Source: Flavobacteriales bacterium (lineage in GTDB: Bacteria > Bacteroidota > Bacteroidia > NS11-12g > UBA955). From it: DNA of 64,000 bases. Shown here in pieces: positions 15,399 to 23,567 of the stretch. Under the pieces are notes generated by a model, which ran no database searches, had not been told where the DNA came from, and saw only the letters and a program-made list of their open reading frames with translations. The stretch lies in NCBI GenBank assembly GCA_947463095.1, contig CANHRE010000005.1:1-64000 (forward strand), written 5' to 3'. The translations under genes and the position numbers were made by a program. The first letter of the stretch is position 1; each line of letters opens with the position of its first letter.

Positions 15399-16602
15399 CA
15401 TCAACATCTATTTAAGTTTCACTAATGTCAGAAGGAAGATTATAACAATCTTTTTTCTGATTTACCATTGTAGTGTTGTTTACTCGCAAAATTCATCCTT
15501 TCATCTCGATTCCGTGCTGTATTTTGACGAAATCCCAGTAACGTACAGCGAGGTTTCAAGGATTGTTTCATCAAAATCATACGGAGACATATTTTACATA
15601 GCTTTTATCCGTGATAACAATTTTCACCTATATACGTATAATCATTCGAAAAAGCTTCTTAAAAAAGATAATTTCAAATTAAACAGCAAACTGGCCATTG
15701 GTATGAAACCTTATGATTTTGTTGTTACTGATAATGATGTATATGTACTTTTGGATAAAAAGATACATTGTCTATCAAAGGCCAAGATGAAGGAAGTATA
15801 TTCGTTTTACTGCGGAAGAGCAGAGTATTTGTTTTTGTCGCAGGAGCATATCATTGCTGGATTTTATTATAATTATCATCCGGATGACAGCCCTTATAAG
15901 GCAGGTCTCAGAAAGTTTAATTTACAGGGTATTCAAGAAGACAGTGTCTTTTTGGACCTTCCATTTCCGGAATACACGCACTATCTTCCTAGAAACCTAA
16001 TATCGTATAATGGTAAAAAATTTGTGTTTCCGTCCTTTTGGGGGTTAAACTTCCTCTTTGTGGACAAGGACTTTAGACACATTGACACCCTCTTTTTGGC
16101 TGTTGACAAATATGACAGTACCTGGGTTTTCCCTTCTCAGGCTCTTAGTAAATCCATAGCTGAAAATATGGACAATCTCTCTTTATATTGGGGTCTACTT
16201 GATAATGCTAATTCATCTAAAGTTTCAAGAATTGAATTTGTAGAATTCACTGATTCTAATAATCTTTTGGTGCGTTGGTTCAGCCCCAACCCAAAGAGAG
16301 GGTATTCAGACAGATTTTCAATGAATCTAAAGAATATTGCAGGCTCCTGGAAACCTCAGGAAGCCGTTTCATATTTAGAGACACCCATACCATTTAATAC
16401 AAGTCTAAATATCTATGCAGGTGGTATGCCTTTGCTTTCACACAACTTTTTGACGAGTTATTCCCCAAAACATATTTATCAAATAAAGATTGATATTCCA
16501 TATGTTGAAAGTTTAACGTATAAAGAATATTATCAACGAAGGATGGAAAAGGAAAAGGTATTAGATCCAATTATATCCCTATGGGTGTTCAAATATGACT
16601 AA
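15388..16602 (+). CDS. Exported protein, probable beta-propeller
   Basis: 404 residues with a signal sequence (basic NVRRK followed by a hydrophobic stretch ending VVYSQ). The rest is a series of short beta-strand-like segments with repeated aromatic/Asp turns, e.g. GDIFYIAFIRDNNFHLYTYN, PYDFVVTDNDVYVLLDKKIH and KKFVFPSFWGLNFLFVDKDF. This resembles the DUF4221 / 6-bladed propeller exported proteins of Bacteroidota, but the match is by general pattern only. The start lies inside the previous gene (11-base overlap) and the stop overlaps the next gene by 8 bases. Codon use is AT-rich, unlike flanking housekeeping genes. Confidence 0.6.
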   Translation: MLHNINIYLSFTNVRRKIITIFFLIYHCSVVYSQNSSFHLDSVLYFDEIPVTYSEVSRIVSSKSYGDIFYIAFIRDNNFHLYTYNHSKKLLKKDNFKLNSKLAIGMKPYDFVVTDNDVYVLLDKKIHCLSKAKMKEVYSFYCGRAEYLFLSQEHIIAGFYYNYHPDDSPYKAGLRKFNLQGIQEDSVFLDLPFPEYTHYLPRNLISYNGKKFVFPSFWGLNFLFVDKDFRHIDTLFLAVDKYDSTWVFPSQALSKSIAENMDNLSLYWGLLDNANSSKVSRIEFVEFTDSNNLLVRWFSPNPKRGYSDRFSMNLKNIAGSWKPQEAVSYLETPIPFNTSLNIYAGGMPLLSHNFLTSYSPKHIYQIKIDIPYVESLTYKEYYQRRMEKEKVLDPIISLWVFKYD

Positions 16603-17116
16603 ACGTTCCTTTATAATATGCCTACTCACATTCACTGGGTGTACGAATCTAAAACTGGCAACCCCTCCCATTGGTAGCCCTCAGTTACAGGTTTGCAATT
16701 TAGATAATGATACGACTGAAGTAACGCTTGTTGGGAAAGTTTCAGTTCTAGTGTTTATTAAAGAACCCAGTTGTACAGGCTGCAAGGAATATTTAGCGAA
16801 ATACCTGAATACGCTCAATAAGAAATACCATCAATATATTATTATCGGCAAGTCACAAAGTATCTTGGACAAGAAAAGCTACCGTAGCTATCTTGATTTG
16901 AGATTTAAAAACTCTTTAGGAATATACTATTCTATGAGTGAAAGCTCTATAACTATTCGCTTAAACCACAAGGATTACATTTTCGACACAAGAATAAACC
17001 CATTTGTAATGGTTATTTCAGAAAAGGGCAGCTCTGTTGATATTTACAACTACCAAGAAGTTTTCGAAAATGTGTTTGTAAAAGAATCGTTTAAGAAATC
17101 TATGAACGGATATTAG
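16595..17116 (+). CDS. Thioredoxin-like lipoprotein with CTGC motif
   Basis: 173 residues. The lipobox FTGC (Cys16) follows a short signal peptide, so it is probably a lipid-anchored envelope protein. The segment VSVLVFIKEPSCTGCKEYLA has the beta-strand plus CxxC plus helix of a thioredoxin fold (Cys60, Cys63). The rest is shorter and more divergent than TlpA/ResA proteins and lacks an obvious cis-Pro motif, so its redox role is inferred. It overlaps the propeller gene by 8 bases and is the last gene of the cassette; a Cys-handling partner for the two small Cys proteins is plausible. Confidence 0.62.
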   Translation: MTKRSFIICLLTFTGCTNLKLATPPIGSPQLQVCNLDNDTTEVTLVGKVSVLVFIKEPSCTGCKEYLAKYLNTLNKKYHQYIIIGKSQSILDKKSYRSYLDLRFKNSLGIYYSMSESSITIRLNHKDYIFDTRINPFVMVISEKGSSVDIYNYQEVFENVFVKESFKKSMNGY

Positions 17117-17228
17117 CTTAGAAATAAGGATGAGACACATAAAAAACGAACCGTCAACCTTTAGCTGAATCTGAGGACTGGCATTGCCCATACCGCTCAA
17201 ACAACGCATCGCTTCCTGAACAAACCAA

Positions 17229-17277
17229 AAAGAACCCGGGCCGTCCTGCTCTACTGTGGGGCGGCTTCGTGTTCTTT
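17229..17277 (+). terminator. Hairpin after the AT-rich cassette
   Basis: AAAGAAC (17229-17235) pairs with GTTCTTT (17271-17277), and GCCG (17240-17243) with CGGC inside it, forming an interrupted stem with a T-rich 3' arm. It lies between the lipoprotein gene and the small gene upstream of polA. Confidence 0.4.
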
Positions 17278-17315
17278 AGAAGGCATCGGCGTATTCTGAC
17301 TAACTTGCCTGTCTG

Positions 17316-17645
17316 ATGATGCCCGCACTCCGACTGCACTACCTGTACCGTGATGATGCCGACAGGTTGACGCATGGCAGCTTCGATTTCAGCAATCCGG
17401 AACAACTGGGCGTGAAGCAGGCCATGGGTATGCTGGAGCCGCTGTTGATCGGTGAGGTGTTTATCATTCCCAACAGGGTAGGGCTGCCGGCGTTGGATCC
17501 TGTTGACAGTGGGGAAGACGACGACTACCACGAGGTGGAATCGCTGGAAGTTATTGAGCTGGAATCAGCCCAGGGGCCTATATTCCATGAATTCATCGAG
17601 AAGCTGCGCCGCTTTAAACAGCAAAATCCTGAAGAATACTGGTAG
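17316..17645 (+). CDS. Small acidic protein of unknown function
   Basis: 109 residues, no family recognised. It is soluble, with no signal peptide, and acidic in its second half (DSGEDDDYHEVESLEVIELE). It ends with an amphipathic helix (FHEFIEKLRRFKQQNPEEYW). Composition has returned to that of the chromosomal backbone. It lies 50 bases upstream of polA on the same strand, but polA has its own -7-like box. The sustained coding-like composition and a plausible ATG support a real gene; no function can be assigned. Confidence 0.6.
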   Translation: MMPALRLHYLYRDDADRLTHGSFDFSNPEQLGVKQAMGMLEPLLIGEVFIIPNRVGLPALDPVDSGEDDDYHEVESLEVIELESAQGPIFHEFIEKLRRFKQQNPEEYW

Positions 17646-17676
17646 GCGCGGCCTTCAGGTTAGTCTGCCCGGGGTG

Positions 17677-17684
17677 TATCTTTA
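17677..17684 (+). promoter_or_regulatory. -7-like box TATCTTTA upstream of polA
   Basis: One mismatch from TAnnTTTG, 11 bases before the polA ATG; no TTG at -33. Confidence 0.35.
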
Positions 17685-17695
17685 CCCCTCAAATC

Positions 17696-20485
17696 ATGTC
17701 TGACAAGAAACTCTTCCTGCTGGATGGCATGGCGCTGATTTACCGCGCATTTTTTGCCTTCAGCCAGAATCCGCGCATCACCAGCACAGGCATCAACGCC
17801 AGTGCCATGTTCGGATTCACAAATACCCTGCTGGATGTGCTGAATAAGCAGAAACCCACCCATCTGGCCGTGGTTTTTGATACCGATGCGCCCACGGCGC
17901 GCCATGAAGAATACGAGCATTATAAAGCCCACCGGGAGGAGATGCCAGAAGATCTGAGGGCCAGCCTGCCGTATGTATTCCGCATCATCGAAGGCTTCGG
18001 CATTCCCATCATCACCAGAGACGGCTACGAGGCCGACGACATCATCGGCACCCTGGCCTGGCAGGCCGCCGATCGGGGCTTTGAAGTGTATATGATGACA
18101 CCCGACAAAGATTTCGGGCAGCTGGTGCGCGACAAGGTATTTATTTTCAAGCCCGCACGCATGGGCAATGAGTTCGAAATCATGGGTCCTGCGGAAGTAT
18201 GCAAACGCTGGGATATCGCCCGCGTGGATCAGGTAGTGGAAATGCTGGGACTCATGGGCGACAAGGTGGATAACATCCCCGGCATTCCCGGTGTGGGCGA
18301 GAAAACCGCGCAGAAGCTGCTCGCGCAGTACGGCAGTATGGAGGGAATCTATGAACATCTGAACCAGCTTCAGGGTAAGCTGAAAGAGAAGTTCGAACAA
18401 CACCGGGAGCTGGCCTTCCTGAGCCGTCGCCTGGCAACCATTGATACGCAGGTGCCGGTGCAGCTGGAAGAGTTTGACATCACGGTTGACCCGGTGCGTC
18501 CCGAGTTGAAGGAAGTATTTGAAGAACTCGAATTCCGCACCCTCATCAAGAAGGTATTTGGCGGCGAGGAAGCCCGCCCGGCGGCATCACTGCAAACTTC
18601 CCTCTTCGATGCGCCCGCAGGGCCTTCCGCAGCAAGCATGGCCCCTGTCGAAGAAGCAGATCCGCCCGCGGAGCTGCACAACATTGAAGACACAGACCAT
18701 CACTATGAAATCTGCTCCGGCGACGATGCCTGTAAAGCGCTGGCCGCCCGCCTGGAACAAGCGGAACAGTTCTGCTTCGATACAGAAACTACCGGCCTGG
18801 ATGTGCACAGCGCGGACATTGTAGGTCTGGCCATCAGCACCGAAGCCCACAAAGGCTGGTATATCGCCTTCGGAAACGACCAACAGGAAAACCGACGCAT
18901 CCTGCATCTGTTCAAGGCTGCCCTGGAAGGCCCCGCCCTGAAAATCGGGCAAAACCTGAAATACGATATCCTTATCCTGCGCCGCTACGACATAAAAGTT
19001 CAAGGTCCCTTATTCGACACCATGCTTGCGCATTATCTGGTGGAACCCGACAAGCGTCACAACATGGACATGCTGGCCGAACACTACCTGCATTACCGTC
19101 CCGTAAGCATCGAAACGCTCATTGGTAAAAAAGGAAAGAACCAGCTCAGCATGGCGGATGTGCCCGTAGAGAAAGTAAAAGAATACGCTGTGGAAGATGC
19201 CGATATCACCCTGCAACTGCATGGGGTTTTGCATCAGGAACTAAAGGAGGGCAAAGTGGAACAGGTGTTCCGGGATGTAGAAGTGCCGCTGATTCAGGTG
19301 CTGGCCGATATGGAACAGGAAGGCATCCGCGTGGATACCAATTTCCTGAATGAATACAGCCGTCAGCTGGAGGTGGAAGCCAAAAACATCGAACAGGAAA
19401 TCTATGCACTGGCGGAAGTGCGCTTCAACATAGGCAGTCCGCGGCAGGTGGGTGAGGTGCTTTTCGATAAGTTGAAGCTGAGCGACAAGGCCAAGACCAC
19501 CAAGACAGGGCAGTATCAAACCGACGAAGAAACGCTGCTGGGACTGGCTTCAGCGCACCCCATCGTGCAGAAAATCCTTGATTACCGTCAGTTGCAGAAG
19601 TTGAAGAGCACCTATGTGGACGCCCTGCCCACGATGGTCAATCCCCAAACCGGGCGGGTGCATACCAGCTTCAACCAGGCGGTGGCGGCCACGGGGCGCT
19701 TGAGCAGCAACAACCCGAACCTGCAGAACATCCCCATCCGCACAGACCTGGGCAAGGAAGTGCGCAAGGCGTTCATCCCCCGCGATGAACATCATACCCT
19801 GCTCAGCTGTGACTACTCGCAGATAGAGCTGCGCGTGATTGCCAGCATGAGCGGTGATGAAGCCATGATGGAGGCCTTCAGGCAGGGTGTGGACATCCAT
19901 ACGGCAACGGCGGCGAAGGTGTTCGGCGTGCCGCTGGAACAGGTGGACAAGGAAATGCGCCGACAGGCCAAAACGGTAAACTTCGGCATCATTTACGGCA
20001 TCAGCGCTTTCGGACTCAGCCAGCGCATCGGCATCTCCAGGAAAGACGCCAAGGATTTGATAGACAACTACTTCCGCGAATTTCCGGGCATACGCCGTTA
20101 TATGGACGAAACTATGGATTTTGCGCGCAGCCACGAATATGTGGAGACCCTGCTGGGCCGCAGGCGCTACATCCGCGACATCAACAGCCGGAACATGACC
20201 GTGCGGGGCTTCGCCGAAAGGAATGCCATCAACGCCCCGATCCAGGGTTCCGCAGCAGATATGATTAAACTGGCCATGATAGTCATCCAAAAGATGCTGA
20301 AGGAAGAAGGATTCCAGACCCGCATGATCCTGCAGGTACATGACGAATTGCTGTTTGACGTTCCCAAGGAAGAACTGGAACGTGTCACGCCGCGCATCCT
20401 GCAGCACATGGAAGAAGCCCTGCCCCTGAAGGTGCCCGTGCTGGTTGAATCCGGGCACGGCGGTAACTGGCTGGAAGCGCATTGA
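17696..20485 (+). CDS. polA: DNA polymerase I
   Basis: 929 residues, the usual length. The N-terminal 5'-3' exonuclease/FEN domain (1-290) contains DGYEADDIIGTLAW and a helix-hairpin-helix in NIPGIPGVGEKTAQKLL. The 3'-5' proofreading domain is intact: FDTETTG (Exo I), the NLKYD motif (Exo II) and YAVEDAD (Exo III). The polymerase domain contains the fingers motif RRQAKTVNFGIIYGIS, DYSQIELR (palm motif A) and QVHDELLFD (motif C). It fills gaps in repair and removes RNA primers. An Ala/Pro-rich linker near residue 295-330 separates the first two domains. Confidence 0.98.
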   Translation: MSDKKLFLLDGMALIYRAFFAFSQNPRITSTGINASAMFGFTNTLLDVLNKQKPTHLAVVFDTDAPTARHEEYEHYKAHREEMPEDLRASLPYVFRIIEGFGIPIITRDGYEADDIIGTLAWQAADRGFEVYMMTPDKDFGQLVRDKVFIFKPARMGNEFEIMGPAEVCKRWDIARVDQVVEMLGLMGDKVDNIPGIPGVGEKTAQKLLAQYGSMEGIYEHLNQLQGKLKEKFEQHRELAFLSRRLATIDTQVPVQLEEFDITVDPVRPELKEVFEELEFRTLIKKVFGGEEARPAASLQTSLFDAPAGPSAASMAPVEEADPPAELHNIEDTDHHYEICSGDDACKALAARLEQAEQFCFDTETTGLDVHSADIVGLAISTEAHKGWYIAFGNDQQENRRILHLFKAALEGPALKIGQNLKYDILILRRYDIKVQGPLFDTMLAHYLVEPDKRHNMDMLAEHYLHYRPVSIETLIGKKGKNQLSMADVPVEKVKEYAVEDADITLQLHGVLHQELKEGKVEQVFRDVEVPLIQVLADMEQEGIRVDTNFLNEYSRQLEVEAKNIEQEIYALAEVRFNIGSPRQVGEVLFDKLKLSDKAKTTKTGQYQTDEETLLGLASAHPIVQKILDYRQLQKLKSTYVDALPTMVNPQTGRVHTSFNQAVAATGRLSSNNPNLQNIPIRTDLGKEVRKAFIPRDEHHTLLSCDYSQIELRVIASMSGDEAMMEAFRQGVDIHTATAAKVFGVPLEQVDKEMRRQAKTVNFGIIYGISAFGLSQRIGISRKDAKDLIDNYFREFPGIRRYMDETMDFARSHEYVETLLGRRRYIRDINSRNMTVRGFAERNAINAPIQGSAADMIKLAMIVIQKMLKEEGFQTRMILQVHDELLFDVPKEELERVTPRILQHMEEALPLKVPVLVESGHGGNWLEAH

Positions 20486-20507
20486 TGCAGGGCCTGGGTT
20501 CCCTGCA
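20486..20507 (+). terminator. Weak hairpin after polA
   Basis: TGCAGGG (20486-20492) pairs with CCCTGCA (20501-20507) around an 8-base loop, directly after the polA stop. There is no T-run, so termination is uncertain. The remaining gap to 20666 shows nothing else. Confidence 0.3.
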
Positions 20508-20666
20508 GTGTTGGAAGTCTGACGGGAACTACCGGCAGGTTCATCAATTGCTCACTTAGAAGGCTTTCCTTATGGGCAATAATGTCCAGAGAAGACGCGA
20601 GCTTCCCTTGAACATGCAGGTTTAAAAAGCCATTTGGTACAGGGTGCTGAACACCATTCGTTCAGT

Positions 20667-22238
20667 TTAATCGGCTGCCACCTGTATCCGCAGCATTTTA
20701 TCTCCCACCTGAAGCAGGTAAATGCCTGGGGAGCAGGCCCGCAGATCAACTGGCATTTCCGCAGGCTGGTGCAGCAGCGCGCGGCCGTTCAGGTCATAGA
20801 TGTGCAGGAGTTCACCCGGGGCACTTCCTGTTACGAAGAGCACCCGGTTTGCGGGATTAGGATACACCAGCAGTGATCCCTGTGACGAGGTATGTTGAAC
20901 GCCAGTGGATTGGCAGGTAGTAGCACCGCCGGTAAGGCTTTCCAGTTCGCTGCACAGGTATTGATAATGCTTTGCCGCTGTTACATCCAGTGGCGTCGCG
21001 AGCAGGTTTTTTCCTTCTCCGGGGTCTTTGGCCAGATGGTAGAACTCCTCCTTCCCATTGTCAAAGCGCAACAGTTTATAGGATTGGTCTTTAATGCATT
21101 TTCCATCGCCTGAATAGGCAGGAACCTGAAACAGTTCGCTGAAGGCCCAGGGACGTATGGAATCCTTTGCAGCGCTGATGATGGGCCACAGGCTGCGACC
21201 GTCGGTAGTCAGTCCTGCCGGTAATTTATCGTTCAGCCCCAACAGACCCGGTATGGTTTCAAACAAATCTACCGACTGCACCAGGGCGTCGGAAGTTCTT
21301 CCTGGCTGCCGTACTGATGGGCCGGAGATGATTAAAGGCACATGAATGCCATACTCGTAGATGCTGCCTTTTACCCTGGAAGTATCGGCTGTCTGGGCTG
21401 TTTGCTTGGTGTTGCCATTGTCGCCAATAAAGATGAAGTCTGTGCTGTCCAGGCGGTTCATGCTGCGCAGCGTATCCATGAGGCGTCCTATTTCGTGGTC
21501 CATGGCCTGAATCATGGCTTTGAAATAAGATTTGGGCCGGGCCTTGATGTCCTGGGCTGTGCCGCTCAGGGTGGTGTAGCTGTGCAAGCCTGCCGGGGGA
21601 AGGTGATAGGGCGAATGAGGGGCGTTAAAGGCAAGCCAGAGGAACACCGGCTTCTTTCCCTGGGTGCGCAGCCAGCTGATGGCATTGTTCACCTGCTCGG
21701 TGGTGGCGTAGGTGGTTACAGTGCTGTTTACCCCATTGGTATTCTTGGTCCAGTTGGTATAGCTGTTCAATTGCCCGATGAAAGGCCCTTCGTAGTGCTC
21801 ATAGCCGAAGAAGTTGGGCATTTTCAGGTTGCTTTGAGGCATTGGGTTGTTCAGGTGCCATTTCCCGATCTGTGCCCTTCCAATACCGGGTTTGGCATTG
21901 CGGATGCGCTGGGGGAGGGTAAACTCACTGCTGTCCATTTGTCCGCTGCCGGCGGCTACTACAGCCCCGATACCGGTGCGGAATGCATAGCGTCCGGTGA
22001 ATAGGGTAGACCGGGTAGCAGAACAATACGGGTTGGCGGTGAATTGATGGAACAGGACACCCTTCTTGAGCAGGGCGCGGATGTTGGGCACCGCCACGGT
22101 ATCACCGTGGTCAGGGTAGAAGCCTAAATAATCCGGGCTGAGGTCGTCGGCGATAATCAGCACCACACTGCGCTGTGAGAATAGGGCGGCGGCTCCTTGC
22201 GCGAGGCAAATGAACAGCAGCAGGGTAAGTTTTTTCAT
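20667..22238 (-). CDS. Secreted sulfatase with T9SS sorting domain
   Basis: 523 residues. A signal peptide (MKKLTLLLFICLAQGAAALF) precedes the alkaline-phosphatase-like sulfatase fold, with metal ligands in SVVLIIADDLSPDYLGF. The formylglycine site is PYCSATRSTLFTGR (Cys72): the CxPxR consensus has Ala in place of Pro, a form tolerated by formylglycine-generating enzymes. IGDNGNTKQT supplies the second metal-binding segment. The C-terminal 75 residues (VYPNPANRVLF ... GIYLLQVGD) are a type A T9SS sorting domain, so the enzyme is exported through the outer membrane. It probably desulfates polysaccharides; the substrate is unknown. No maturase gene is present in the window. Confidence 0.9.
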   Translation of the reverse strand: MKKLTLLLFICLAQGAAALFSQRSVVLIIADDLSPDYLGFYPDHGDTVAVPNIRALLKKGVLFHQFTANPYCSATRSTLFTGRYAFRTGIGAVVAAGSGQMDSSEFTLPQRIRNAKPGIGRAQIGKWHLNNPMPQSNLKMPNFFGYEHYEGPFIGQLNSYTNWTKNTNGVNSTVTTYATTEQVNNAISWLRTQGKKPVFLWLAFNAPHSPYHLPPAGLHSYTTLSGTAQDIKARPKSYFKAMIQAMDHEIGRLMDTLRSMNRLDSTDFIFIGDNGNTKQTAQTADTSRVKGSIYEYGIHVPLIISGPSVRQPGRTSDALVQSVDLFETIPGLLGLNDKLPAGLTTDGRSLWPIISAAKDSIRPWAFSELFQVPAYSGDGKCIKDQSYKLLRFDNGKEEFYHLAKDPGEGKNLLATPLDVTAAKHYQYLCSELESLTGGATTCQSTGVQHTSSQGSLLVYPNPANRVLFVTGSAPGELLHIYDLNGRALLHQPAEMPVDLRACSPGIYLLQVGDKMLRIQVAAD

Positions 22239-22319
22239 GGCTTCTTAAGAAAGACGTTAGATGCTACAGGATGCGAAAAGTTCAATGGCGACCGAACTTA
22301 TTTCGGTCCAGCGACAGGG

Positions 22320-23339
22320 TTAGAGCCTGCGGATGACCGCACAGGCTTTTTCGATCATTGCCGGAGTAACATCCAGGTGTGTTACCAGACGGATTTGGCT
22401 GGGACCGGTGGTGGCCACCCTAATGCCTTGTTGCAGGAGCTTTTGTGCAATGTCTGCGGCGGTATGCGGGGTTTTGATGTTGAAGATGACGATGTTGGTT
22501 TCCACAGGCATCACGGATTCCACGTAGCGGCATTCATGTAGTGCTTTTTCCAGTATTGAGGCGTGGCGGTGGTCTTCTTCCAGCCTGAGCACCTGGTGTT
22601 TCAGTGCATAGAGTCCTGCGGCGGCAAGGAAGCCGGCCTGTCGCATGCCTCCGCCCATCACCTTGCGGCAGCGTCTGGCTTCTTTGATGAATCCGGAAGT
22701 GCCCAGCAGCAAACTGCCCACGGGGGCGCCTAATCCTTTGCTCAGGCAAACGGAGATGGAGTTGAAGATGCTGCCCAGTTGCGCGGCGTTCTGTCCTGTG
22801 GCCTGCAGGGCGTTAAAAATTCGGGCACCATCCAGGTGCAGGGGCAGCTGGTGTCGGTAACAAAGCGCACGGATGGACTCCAGCGTGTTCATGTTGTAAC
22901 AACTCCCGCCGCCGCGGTTGGCCGTATGCTCCAGACTTACCAGCGCGGTTCTGGCGCGGTGCACATCATCAGGGTTTATAGCCTCTTCAACCTGCGCAGC
23001 CGATATTCTGCCACGGTCGCCGGGGAGCAGCCTGGGCTGCACACCACTGTTGCGCGCCATGCCGCCACCCTCATATACATAAATGTGCGAGAGGGCTTCG
23101 CAGATAACCTCATCACCAGGGCGTGTATGTACCATGATGGCAATCTGGTTGGTCATGGTGCCACTGGGACAGAACAGCGCTTCTTCCATGCCGAACAGGT
23201 TTGCGGTATAGGTTTGCAGTTCATTGACCGTTGGATCTTCTCCAAACACATCGTCGCCTACATGGGCGTTCATCATTGCCTGAAGCATGCCCGGTGTAGG
23301 ACGTGTGAAGGTATCGCTGCGTAATTCTATCAAGTCCAT
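22320..23339 (-). CDS. ltaE: Low-specificity L-threonine aldolase
   Basis: 339 residues, fold-type I PLP enzyme that cleaves L-threonine or allo-threonine to glycine and acetaldehyde. It begins with the family signature MDLIELRSDTFTRPTPGM. The PLP lysine is Lys201 in VCLSKGLGAPVGSLL, and HLDGARIFNA provides the Asp that contacts the pyridine nitrogen. ATG 23339 is chosen because the family starts there; an upstream in-frame start at 23384 adds an unconserved basic stretch. The sulfatase gene follows 81 bases downstream; a functional link is doubtful. Confidence 0.93.
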   Translation of the reverse strand: MDLIELRSDTFTRPTPGMLQAMMNAHVGDDVFGEDPTVNELQTYTANLFGMEEALFCPSGTMTNQIAIMVHTRPGDEVICEALSHIYVYEGGGMARNSGVQPRLLPGDRGRISAAQVEEAINPDDVHRARTALVSLEHTANRGGGSCYNMNTLESIRALCYRHQLPLHLDGARIFNALQATGQNAAQLGSIFNSISVCLSKGLGAPVGSLLLGTSGFIKEARRCRKVMGGGMRQAGFLAAAGLYALKHQVLRLEEDHRHASILEKALHECRYVESVMPVETNIVIFNIKTPHTAADIAQKLLQQGIRVATTGPSQIRLVTHLDVTPAMIEKACAVIRRL

Positions 23340-23420
23340 TGCTGCCTGCAATATGCGCCATTTCCTTAAAAAGCGCGAATACAAGCCATTACGGGACCTG
23401 ACATATTTTTTTCAATTGAT

Positions 23421-23437
23421 AGTGTAAAACATACACT
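23421..23437. promoter_or_regulatory. Palindromic operator-like site
   Basis: AGTGTA (23421-23426) and TACACT (23432-23437) form a perfect inverted repeat with a 5-base spacer, 16 bases before the TATGTTTG box of the candidate small RNA. It may be a regulator binding site or a small stem. Confidence 0.3.
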
Positions 23438-23453
23438 AAGTGAAATTATTCTC

Positions 23454-23461
23454 TATGTTTG
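23454..23461 (+). promoter_or_regulatory. -7 box TATGTTTG in a gene-free gap
   Basis: Perfect TAnnTTTG match on the plus strand where no plus-strand gene follows. It fits a transcript that would end at the hairpin 23534-23567. No TTG lies at the normal -33 spacing. Confidence 0.35.
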
Positions 23462-23466
23462 TGAAC

Positions 23467-23567
23467 AGCAGGGCAATTTATCCCTGCTTTGAATACAGGC
23501 TTTTTTCCCTCTGGGGTTCTTCATACCAACTTGACCAAGGTCCCGGAAACGGGACTTTGGTGTTTTT
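23467..23567 (+). ncRNA. Candidate small RNA, about 100 nt
   Basis: Between divergently placed ends of two minus-strand genes the plus strand carries, in order, a TAnnTTTG box, a 5' hairpin (AGCAGGG 23467-23473 with CCCTGCT 23482-23488) and an intrinsic terminator (23534-23567). An alternative long pairing of GAACagCAG (from 23463) with CTGggGTTC (23511-23519) would give a 6S-like rod. Size and layout would suit a 6S-type RNA, but I cannot test that. Confidence 0.35.
23534..23567 (+). terminator. Strong intrinsic terminator on the plus strand
   Basis: ACCAAGGTCCCG (23534-23545) pairs with 23550-23561 (one G-U) around a GAAA loop and is followed by GTTTTTA. The T-run is on the plus-strand side, so it terminates plus-strand transcripts best. 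It lies immediately beyond the coaE stop on the minus strand and may also help end that operon. Confidence 0.7.

Noticed and set aside
22290-22308. Hairpin GACCGAA/TTCGGTC between ltaE and the sulfatase gene as terminator
   Set aside because: Only 7 bp with no T-run on the minus strand; not enough to call a terminator.
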